This document shows, one piece after another, positions 55,091 to 64,000 of a stretch of 64,000 nucleotides of DNA. The stretch spans positions 582,668-646,667 of the forward strand of contig ML978154.1 of assembly GCA_010015745.1 (NCBI GenBank). Direction: 5' to 3'. How positions within the stretch are numbered: the stretch's first letter is position 1; each line of letters starts with the position of its first letter. The translations under genes were made by a program, and so were the position numbers. The notes under the pieces are model-generated. The model saw nothing but the letters and a program-made list of their open reading frames with translations. It did no database searches and was not told the DNA's origin. This DNA is from Setomelanomma holmii (Eukaryota > Ascomycota > Dothideomycetes > Pleosporales > Phaeosphaeriaceae).

Positions 55091-55715
55091 GTTGGGCAGA
55101 TTGCGCAGAAGTGTTGCGCTCGTGCAAAGTCGGAAGCTCCGAGAATTGGGGTTGGTGAACGAGACGAGCTAGGAAGCGGCGAGCAGTATAGGATGCGCGA
55201 AGTTGGTGTCGGTGGTCGAACTGTTGTTGTGTATAAGTTCTCTTGAACATTTCTGGAGAAGCTTCACTGCCAAGAAAAGCACGGACCTAGAGCGGCCGGC
55301 TCCCACGATGGTCGATCAGCTGTATGCTGCCTCACTTTTCAATACAAAAGGTATACCAATTCGTAATGTGTATATGTATTGGCAGTTGACAATAGAGCTA
55401 TTTAAAGGTCGTGGAAAGCTCATAGCCGATATTGAGCTTGCCGACCCACAGGATGAACAGCATATAACAAACCAGCCCACCAAGTGAAGAACTCCTCGCT
55501 ATGCTTCGTTCCCAAAAAGTTGAGATGTCGCAGAACATAATTTCATTCCTAAGGCAGATCCCGGGGAATACAACGCCATTTCATGCTGAGTAGTCATTTC
55601 GTTCAATCGTTGGACCTGGTATTCTCCTCTCTTCATGGGGCGTGGTTATGTTGGCACGGGGGACGATGAGAATATGGCCGCAAGAGTCGTGAACAAGTCA
55701 CCAGGTTCTCATGAC
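55091..55715. other. Intergenic, about 625 bp
   Basis: SNU23 promoter on the left. An open frame of 94 codons at 55203-55487 has no recognisable similarity and AT-rich composition; I do not call it. Confidence 0.4.
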
Positions 55716-56453
55716 TCAATAAGGGTAGGGCCCAGGTGGTCTGGGAAAGGCGCCATGTTGAAGAGGAGGCGTGGGAACAGGAGGTGGTCCCCTCATTATG
55801 CGGTGCATGGCTGGGTGGACTCGTTCTGGACCTGCAGAGCCTTCTCTATCCCTTCTCTTTTTCTTCTTCTTTTCCACGCTTACACTGGAGGCATCAATGT
55901 ACCCTCGATCATATCCCCGGTCGGCATACCCGGCAGCCGCAAAGGGTGGCTGGATGACCTCTTGCGAACGATCGCTGGGCAACCTCAACTCTATGAGGCT
56001 ATAGAAGTAGTCCAGTACTACTGGATAACGAAGAACGGATGCCCGCCAGTCGGCATCGATACCCCGCTTCAACTCTGCGTGCGCCTCTGCAATCTGCGAC
56101 TGCAACGTCGACACGTACATGTGTGGTATCGGCGGGCGACCACTGTAGCGCATATATATGTCGTAATTCGGTAACGAGGCCAGGTATGCCGCGTGGGCTT
56201 GCTTTCGGATCGAGGTTAGGCTCTCGAAAGCTTTGAGGATGTGTTGCCGAGCATGGTTGATTACCCAGTCTCTGAAAGACAGTCAGCAGGCGGTTGCACA
56301 CAAGCGGAAGATAGCTTGCCGTATCTCTGCCAGTCTCTCATCCATAGCTCGTTGTTCCGCCTGCTTGACGGCGATCTGCAGTCGCTCCGATTCGCAAGGG
56401 CATTCTGGGTAAGCTGGCGCATTGCATATAGCGCAATTGGGAGCCTCATCCAT
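55716..56453 (-). CDS. Conserved fungal protein of unknown function, GC-AG intron
   Basis: Exons 56453-56320 and 56271-55716 give 229 residues. The join needs a GC-AG intron of 48 bp (GCAAGC...GCTGAC...TTTCAG) and produces MDERLAEIR-DWVINHARQHI. The N-terminus MDEAPNCAICNAPAYPECPC has a C-x2-C-x6-C-x-C cluster that may bind metal. A helical middle follows (LKAFESLTSIRKQAHAAYL, LQSQIAEAHAELKRGIDADW, VLDYFYSLIELRLP), then a basic Lys/Arg run and a Pro-rich end (PPLQHGAFPRPPGPYPY). I recall similar proteins as hypothetical in Pezizomycotina but know no function. Cytosolic or nuclear; no signal or membrane segment. Confidence 0.7.
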
Positions 56454-58403
56454 CTCTTATGTACCGTCTCAAACAGAGCTCTCAGTCATCATCAGACTGG
56501 ATGTGGACATACAGTACTCGATCCAGCCGCGATATGAGGTGGGCGGGTGCAAAGCGAGGGTATCGGTCGGAGGACAATCGCATTCAAGGAAAGGCCGAGT
56601 GTGAGGAGCTGGCTGCTGTATGGTCAAACATAGGCGGTGACAAGAGACATGTTACATGACGACTGTTTGTGGACGATGAGCCCGGATATTGGCTAGCCTG
56701 TGCGGCTTATGGAGTGGTTCTATGGATTGGACAGGTGGGTTGATGCGCAATGAGTTGGCAGATCGCTAAGTCCCACTGAGGACTCGACCTCGGCATGCGT
56801 GCCAAGACTCAATCCTCAACGACGACTCAATCGCTCTGAGAAGAGATATGAAGGTGTTCCCGCTACTTGAGAGAAGCATGTCAATCGTGGTTGCGAGGCC
56901 TTTGGCGTTGTGAGTACATCTCCAAGCTTGATGTGTAACGAACCACCCCGCTTTGTGCTCACGAACCCCGCCGGACGCTCAGCATGCGGCACGCATGATG
57001 GCTTTCTCGTTGAACAACGTCCATCTTGCAGGGCGCAAATACTTGCGGATACACTGTATGATGATCGAACTGAGCGCTGCGGGATGGTGATCCAGCTGTC
57101 GAAGTTGTTCGATGGATGGTAGTTTTGTTAATGATCTCTAGTGTTTCCTTGGGATGCGAGGTTATGGTTCAACCCATCTGTCGAAGAACTGGACTAATCG
57201 CTGGACGTGTAGGATATGTCAAGTTGGGCAATCTAATTCTTGCAGTTTCAAGCAAGAGAGTGTGTTTGACTTCGTTCATGGCTGTCCGACAGGCAGCGAC
57301 TACAGTTCATGTCGACTGCCTGAGGGTCACGACTGACGTCAGGTGCCCAATTGCCATCTCACGAAATGGGCTCCCTGCCCACTCCTCTCAGCCTCATGAT
57401 GACTGTCTCATACCAATTGACCTATTTCGGATGTCCCAAATGTCGGAGGGAAATGCGAAGCAGAGTCGGATACACACGGGTCAAACTATGCCGATGCGCC
57501 GTTCTTGCACACCGTATTCCGACCCATCTTGAGCTTCGCTCTCCTCGTAATCTACTGAGACGCCGCTGCATGCCATCCATGTGCACCTCCACAACGTCAC
57601 AGCTGACTATGCCGCGCAGCATACATATGCGGTTCGACACAGGGTGGCATTTGACGGCTGGGACTGCCATTTGCGCAAGTTTCCAGATGCGTCTCCGATT
57701 TTCCCCAGACAAGCTCTTCAGCCCAGCCGGCCCACCCACCATCTTCCAGAATATTGCCAGCCAATCAGACGGCACACGGTGGCTTAGTGGGCCAGCATTT
57801 GGTAGGATTATGCAGGTGAAGTGGAGTTTGTCAGCTTCTGCTAGGCCCCAATTGTGCCGACTCGCGGCCTGGTTATCTAACAGTTGTAATATATAGCGTT
57901 CAGATTGTCATCGAAAATGAATCAGACCCCAGATAGAACTTGGTGTCTAAAGCACTGCGGTTGTGAGGACAGCTATGGTGGTCGGAAAGCACTGCACTCT
58001 GCTCCAGACTTTCGTTGAGGAGCAATTGTGGATCATCGCAGCCAAAATTCCGAAAAATCTTGAGTCCTGAGTCAGCGATACGATCTTCGTTTCTTTGTAT
58101 ACTTACCGGCCAAGCACCGAACCACGAATAGACTGGCCAATCTTTTGGTTACGCACGGACTGCGCGCCCTTCGAACTTGACATGCGTACAGTTTGGTGTA
58201 AGCGCGAAGTGTGACTGGTCTGGATCTGGTTGGGAAGATGGCTCTTCTTATCCAAGATGTGAGCCACTCCAAAATGCACCTTCCTCACGCCTTATAGTCA
58301 TTCTTCTTCCATACTCTGCCGAAAGGCGTGCTTGTCATTCTTCCTTCACGCCGAGTGGACGACAGCCCGACCGTCCAAGAGCCTAAGGTGACACTCCATC
58401 AGC
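56454..58403. other. 1.95 kb intergenic region upstream of the homeodomain gene
   Basis: Short open frames on both strands, none recognisable. Presumably contains the promoter and 5' UTR of the downstream transcription factor; long upstream regions are common for developmental regulators. No repeats or RNA genes noticed. Confidence 0.45.
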
Positions 58404-61400
58404 ATGGCGACCCCTGCTGCCTCCGACATGGGCCAATTCTTCGATTTCGGGGATGCCGCTATGCCAGATATTCCACGCGAAGCTATGTTGGATGACTCCA
58501 GTGTTGGCGCTGGTGAAGGGTAAGTGATCCTTTACCTACCCCAAGGGGCTTGGAACATAGTGGGCACAGACAATGATCAGTGCCCGCAGTTCTAGGAACT
58601 ACTGGCGCATTTTGAAACGCGAGAATATCTAGACATGGTTCAAGGATGAAGCTGAACAATATTAGGTTCTTTACCAACGATGAGCTGCAGAGCATAACGA
58701 ACACTGGGGCCGACTTCAACACAGACTTCTCGACTCATTTACCTCGATATCAGAAGCCACCTCATCCATGCTCTTACTGCCGATCAAAAGGACTCGAGTG
58801 CTTCATCTACGATGCCGATGGTTCAAAGCAGGTTCGATGTTCACCGTGCAACGCCTTGTTTCGTCCGTGTAGCTTCAGCGATCCGGAGAAAATGCCGGCT
58901 CTCAAGCAAAAGACTGCCTTGGACACGTTAGACGTCGTAGGCGAAGACGATGAGCATTGTTTTGGCGGCCTGACCGGCAAGAAGCAATTGCGTTCATTTG
59001 GTCACATGGGCCCGATTGAGGACGACGCTCAAGGAGACGATCGACCCAAAAAGGGAGCTGCAGCGGCTCGCTTCCCACGAGCAGCTGTCAAGATCCTGAA
59101 AGACTGGATGTTGCAACATATCGATCACCCATATCCGACCGAAGAGGACAAGGAATTCCTGAAGGAAGAGACCGGTCTATCCATAGGTCAGATCTCCAAC
59201 TGGATGGCTAACACAAGGCGAAGGCAAAAAGCTCGACCCAAGCGAAGTGCATCTCCAAGTATCCGTCCGTCTACGGAAGCAATCAATATGCCCGCGGGCA
59301 AGACATGGGAGTCACTGAGTACGTATACCAAACCTGAGTCTATAAAACCTCACAAGTTCATGGAGTCTGCTACTACTGGAAAGTTTTTGGCTTTCCGTGT
59401 GAGGAGTGGACATGTGACTGTCGGCGTTGAGTCTCAGACTAGCACTTCTTCTCAAGTGCCAGAACCACAGCAGCAGAATTGTTTCGGTTAACTCGCGACA
59501 GATCCCTTCGAGCGATGGCAACACTCTCCACCTGAAAACGAACCTGCGCCCTTGACTGCTATTGCCCAGGCCGTCGAAAAGTTTGACCCGCCAGCCAGCG
59601 CAAGTAGTAGCTACCACAAGGATGCATCCAACAATAGCACAGGAAGCTTCTCCATCTTCAGAGCCCCTTCGATCTCCTCATTGGAGACTGGGCTCACGGG
59701 CATGTCGTCTGGCTCACTCGGTTCGCACAACTCTGCTTACTCGTATGGCTCACGACACTCCCTGGGCTCGATGAACAGCTTGAAGTCGAAGGAGAGGCGG
59801 AGGCGACGACGTCTTCCAACCCGCGCACCCAAAGGAGATAGCGAAAACACAAGGATGTTTCAGTGCACATTCTGCACAGATCGTTTCAAGTCGAAGTACG
59901 ACTGGTCACGCCACGAGAAGAGCCTGCACTTATCCCTGGAGAAGTGGATATGTGCGCCTCTCGGGGAGGTCATCGCAGACAAAGCAACCGGAAAATCGAA
60001 GTGTGTCTATTGCGACGCCCTGGAACCCAGCAAAGAACACTTAGCAACGCACAACCATAAAGCATGCGAGGAGAAGGGCCTTGAATCTCGAACGTTCTAC
60101 AGGAAAGATCACCTGAGGCAGCACCTACGCTTGATGCATGGTTGCAAGATGACCACCACCATGGACTCGTGGAAGTCAGAAGCGCAATACATCAAGTCTA
60201 GGTGTGGGTTCTGTCAAATGACATTCGACAAATGGCAAGATCGTATTGACCATTTGGCGAAAGAGTTTCGTAACGGGGCAGATATGAAAACTTGGAAGGG
60301 CTGCCGTGGTCTCGATCCCCATGTCGCCATTCACGTCACGAACGCTATGCCACCATACCTAATATCGAACGAAAGCAAATCACCATTCCCGTTTTCGGCC
60401 AGCAATACTTCAAGTCTGAAGGTAGGCCTCAAGATAGGCGACTATGTAGACCCAAGTTGGGTTCGAGCGCCAACAAGCATACGAAAACAGAATCATCGAG
60501 CTAACTTGAGACAGCAAGCGCACTTACAGCTCGAGAGCAAAGATCTGGAGTATCTGCTACCGAATGATGTGGAGAGTAGCCCAACGCAAGACCTATTCGT
60601 CGCATACCAGGACAACCTGGATACCAACAGGATTGGACCAATTCTGCTGACGACGCCACGACACTACTCCGCTACTGAGTCAACCCAAGTCAACCCGAAT
60701 GCGACGTGCTGGGAGATTCTCACACTACGACTCGGACGGTTCGCGCGTCAGCACATTGAGAAGCATGGTGCTACTTCTGTTACCGACAAGATGTTGCAAG
60801 ATCAAGCCCGGTTGATTTTGTACGAGGATGCGGATGGGTGGGAGCAAACGGCAGCCGACAATCCTGAATGGCTGAATCTGTTCAAGAAGGCGCATGGCAT
60901 CGATACGACCGCTCCTGTGACAGGTCAGTAAAATCATCCTTGGACAAGTTTTTCTCCTTTCCCAGCAGTGCTGCAAGCAAGGGTCCCGTAGACTATACTG
61001 CAGCAGTATCAAGATGTCCTCCAATATCAGTGCTAACGTTCCCTCACAGGCATCAATTCGCACCATGAGGTATATGAAGATCTAGGCATACATTCCAACA
61101 GCGTGCTAGACCCCAGCTTCAACGTGAACAACTTCCAAGTGTTCGGCATGTCTCAGGACGACCCTGTTCGCACACAAGCATTCGAATGCACCCTCTCAGG
61201 CAGCCTCAGTATGGCCGCACTCGCACACCAGCTTTCGTCTGGTCGACAGACGCCACACAGCAACCCAGGCCTATCTGGCTCCGTCTCCGCATCACCAACA
61301 TCACTCACACCAATGACGACCAACGAGCAGGCAGCCGGCATCTTCGCACCAATTTCGGAATTAGCTTGCACATCCGCCGGCGGCCCGTGCTATGGTGAGA

Positions 61401-61882
61401 ATGGCGAGGTGGGCTTTGCAATTCGCAAGGGCTCCTGTCTGCAGAAAAAGAAGAGATATTGGCTCAACGACAATACTGCAGCCATGGCCTCGCTCTATGC
61501 CCAATGCTCCGCCATCGGCAAACCCGTTCCCGAGTGCGCGAAAAACGGTCTCGACTCATTCGACCCAATCATCGAGCAAGCGGGCACCGCTGCCGAAAGC
61601 GAATTTTCGATGCCAGCCATACAAGAAAAGACATGTGACCGAGACGGCAATGCTGTGCCTGATATAACAGACTTCCAATTCCCGAGCTGGGACCAACTGC
61701 CCGAAGATTTCCAGAATCCAACTACGAGTGCTGGCTTCCATTCGACGATCCCGATTATTACGGCGGCTGGTATTAGTGGGGAGAGCAGTACGGCGATGGC
61801 GTGGGACAATGAGGATATGAATTTTATGATGGATATGGATATGGATCTTGACTTGGATCTTAATGTGTTTGGGAAGTGTTAG
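58404..61882 (+). CDS. Transcription factor with Cys-rich motif, TALE/KN homeodomain and C2H2 fingers, 4 exons
   Basis: Exons 58404-58519, 58645-59318, 59502-60923 and 61050-61882 (introns 125, 183 and 126 bp) give 1014 residues. Joins: GAGEG-MKLNNIRFF, KTWESL-NPFERWQHSP and TAPVT-GINSHHEV. Residues about 78-118 carry a Cys-rich segment, CSYCRSKGLECF and CSPCNALFRPCSF, reminiscent of a Zn2Cys6 motif. A TALE/KN-type homeodomain follows at about 183-240: FPRAAVKILKDWMLQHIDHP, then LSIGQISNWMANTRRRQKAR, with the WMANTRRR recognition helix. C2H2-like fingers begin near residue 383 (FQCTFCTDRFKSKYDWSRHE), then CVYCDALEPSKEHLATH, then CGFCQMTF. The C-terminus ends in an acidic Met/Asp run that could activate transcription. 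DNA binding in the nucleus is well supported; targets are unknown. Confidence 0.87.
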
Positions 61883-62504
61883 GTCATAGTGGAAAGAGAT
61901 AGACGGATAACGATTGGGTAGTGGTCTCAAGTTTATTGGAAGAGATGGAAGGGTGTTCATAGACTTGGGCGGCTGGCATTGCGTACTTCGTATTTGGTGG
62001 TCTCAAGATGGTTAAGCCCTATTCACACAAACATAAAACTTCCTAGGAGTTGTAATGGTAATGAAATAGATCCATGCGTAGAGGCATCAGTGACAGTCCA
62101 TGGTAAGTGTGACCGTCACTTCGAACCCAGAAATACCCCAAGCTCCACAATTTCACGATGCTGCTTAAACATATTGACAGCCCCGATGACTTCCACCACA
62201 AGTCATTAACAAGAGATGGGTCGCTATTGTTTACGGGCCGCATTGTACGTTCGTTTGTGTTTACTCAATCCTCTCGCAACATTATGCCGATGTCACACAC
62301 CCATGCACCCGCCCATTCTTCACCTACCACAAGCCATGCACCCGTCCGCAAACACACCGCAAGAACACCACCAACACCACCAAATCTATACACAACACCA
62401 GTTCATGTCCTCAAAATCCCCGCTCAGCCTTTCTGACGTTCCTTTCCACCGTTTCGGCAAGTACTTTTCTGAGTTAATCATCAACAATAGCAAACACTTC
62501 CCCA
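61883..62504. other. Intergenic, about 620 bp
   Basis: 3' flank of the transcription-factor gene and 5' flank of tRNA-Ser, with a CA-rich stretch around 62295-62405. No gene supported. Confidence 0.45.
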
Positions 62505-62585
62505 GGCGTGGTGGCAGAGTGGTTATTGCGCAAGACTTGAAATCTTGTTCCCTTGGGAGCGCAGGTTCGAGTCCTGCCCACGTCG
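62505..62585 (+). tRNA. tRNA-Ser(UGA)
   Basis: Intact 81-nt tRNA with discriminator G. Acceptor GGCGTGG pairs with CCACGTC (one G-U). The anticodon stem is CAAGA/TCTTG with loop CTTGAAA and anticodon TGA at 62538-62540. A long class II variable arm (GTTCCCTTGGGAGC region) and T arm GCAGG-TTCGAGT-CCTGC complete it. No intron. A T5 run at 62589-62593 can stop Pol III. Confidence 0.95.
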
Positions 62586-62943
62586 ATGTTTTTGAGCTTG
62601 CTTGGTGCTGCTGAGTTGTTCTTTTTGTTAAGATCGTGCAGGCTGACTTGGGGGTGGTGGTAAGGAGTGGCTGGGAGAGCTGGGGAATATGCTGGGGGGA
62701 AGGACGGGAACTTGGAGAGAGATGTGATCGAATATGGGGAATGGAATCGGGAAGATTGGACTGCGTGTGAGTCAAGTATGGTATGGAAGTTGGGTGGGTT
62801 AAGCCGGGATGTGGAAGGAGGTTGGCGACCGGTTTGTTCAGGGACGGAGGATAGCATTAGCTAGCGCGCAACGTCATTACCTTTGGTTTTGATGCTTTTC
62901 ATTCATTCTCTCATATCATTTTACTTTTGCTTGTTTCTAGTCC
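62586..62943. other. Intergenic, about 360 bp
   Basis: tRNA-Ser terminator T-run at 62589-62593, then the 3' flank of the minus-strand thiolase. No gene seen. Confidence 0.45.
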
Positions 62944-64000
62944 TTATAGCTGATCTGGGCTCACTCTTTGCACAATGATACCTGACGCCGCGCCACCACC
63001 GTTGCAGATCGCTGCAGCACCATACTGACCAACCTCCAGCTGATGCAGCAATGTCACCAATATCCTGCTACCTGAGCTGCCAAGTGCATGTCCAAGCGCA
63101 ATGGCTCCTCCTCGTGGGTTGACGTTGTCCGTACCAAGACCAAGAACTTTGGCGTTGGCTTTGATGACGGCGGCGAAGGCCTCGTTGAACTCCCAGATGG
63201 CGATGTCTTCCTTCTTCAGGCTGGACTGCTTGAGCAACTTCTCGACGCAGGACGCGGGGGCTATGGGGAAATCGATGGGATCTAGCAATTGTTAGGTATG
63301 TGCATGCTGTATTCGGGCGTAATGAGTACTTACCAACAGCAGCATCAGCATAGGTAATGATCTTGGCCAGAACACGGCTATCCTTTCCGTACTTCTGTGC
63401 AATCTCTTTGCTGCCCAGTACCAAGGCAGAGGCACCGTCGCTAAGAGGCGAGCTGTTCGCCGCAGTGACTGTGCCGTCCGGACCCTTCTCGAAAGCTGGC
63501 TTCAGAGTAGGCACCTTGTCCAGCTTGAGCTTGTTGTATTGCTCGTCCTCAGAGATGATGATGTCGCCCTTCCTCGACTTGACAGTGACTGGCACGATCT
63601 CCTCTTTGAAGAGGCCCTCCTTGTATGCCTTCTGAGCGCGCTTGTAGGTCTCGATTGCGTAGTCATCTTGGTCTTGCCGCGACACGTTGTGCTTCTTGGC
63701 TGTGTTCTCCGCGCAGTTGCCCATGTGAATCTGGTTGTACACATCCCACAGACCATCCGAGATCAGGCCATCCTGCAGCTTCTGGTGTCCGAATGCTGGC
63801 TGTTGGCTGGCGCGGTTCAGATAGTAAGGCACTCTTGTCATGTTCTCCATGCCGCCAGCGACCTGCGCTTCAGCCTGTCCGAGCTCGATGGTCGAGGCGG
63901 CGATGTTCACAGCTTTCAGACCTGATGCGCATACTTTGTTGATGGTTGTAGCCTCGATATTGGTAGGTAGGCCTGCGAAGATGGCTGCTTGCCGTGCTGG
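62944..64000 (-). CDS. erg10: Acetyl-CoA C-acetyltransferase (acetoacetyl-CoA thiolase, ERG10-type), 5' end outside the window
   Basis: Condenses two acetyl-CoA to acetoacetyl-CoA, the entry to the mevalonate and ergosterol pathway. Visible exons 64000-63334 and 63281-62944, with a 52-bp intron joining YADAAV-DPIDFPIAPASC. The frame runs open through the right edge with the acylated Cys in TINKVCASGLKAV near 63920, so the N-terminal part lies outside. Other active-site blocks are WEFNEAFAAV, GGAIALGHALGSSGSR and the second Cys in ICNGGGAASG. MTRVPYYLNRAS and the ISDGLWDVYNQIHMGNCAE segment are typical of acetoacetyl-CoA thiolases, in contrast to the POT1-type enzyme at 20253-21723. The C-terminus QRVSPDQL has no PTS1 signal, favouring the cytosolic enzyme. 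Confidence 0.93.

Noticed and set aside
1..64000. Search for CRISPR arrays, viral genes, toxin genes and secondary-metabolite clusters
   Set aside because: No regular spaced repeats, no viral or toxin signature and no PKS, NRPS or terpene synthase was seen.

Overview
The window is nuclear DNA of a filamentous ascomycete. Genes lie on both strands and are separated by 0.2-2 kb. Most carry short GT-AG introns of about 45-130 bp with CTAAC/CTGAC-like branch sites and TAG/CAG acceptors. The gene content (Bir1, Top2, TBP, GEN1/Yen1, Tam41, Snu23, a HET protein, an APSES factor, a PARP-UBC fusion) is typical of Pezizomycotina. Short introns, the HET gene and the Dlt1 and WBP2-type proteins fit a Dothideomycete, but that placement is inference. 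I found no bacterial, viral or CRISPR signal.

Layout. 1-643: broken pogo/Fot1-like DNA transposon. 1517-8521: divergent pair of the GEN1/Yen1 Holliday-junction resolvase and a large AT-hook protein. 8950-9146: a tRNA-Pro(UGG) sequence interrupted by two spliceosomal-type GT-AG introns as well as the usual anticodon-loop intron; this is the most surprising object in the window. 9510-15001: TAM41, a BIR-repeat protein and a COG7-like subunit. 15819-19581: fused PARP and ubiquitin-conjugating domains. 20253-30000: peroxisomal thiolase with a PTS2 signal, WBP2-like GRAM protein, two histidine-phosphatase proteins and a class II aldolase-fold protein. 30269-32391: HET-domain protein. 34581-38787: TATA-binding protein, DLT1 and a RING protein. 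40281-45551: DNA topoisomerase II. 45552-51382: 5.8 kb with no gene I can support, holding one degenerate tandem repeat. 51383-56453: APSES-domain transcription factor, omega-like GST, SNU23 and a conserved unknown with a GC-AG intron. 58404-61882: transcription factor combining a Cys-rich motif, a TALE/KN homeodomain and C2H2 fingers. 62505-62585: tRNA-Ser(UGA). 62944-64000: ERG10-type acetoacetyl-CoA thiolase, cut by the window edge.

Most genes are unrelated housekeeping genes. Shared themes are chromosome maintenance and segregation (GEN1, Top2, Bir1, AT-hook protein), acyl-CoA metabolism (two thiolases) and regulation (TBP, APSES, homeodomain-zinc-finger factor, both regulators with long upstream regions). 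There are no operons. Exon joins were placed by hand from splice signals, reading phase and family similarity; they are predictions.
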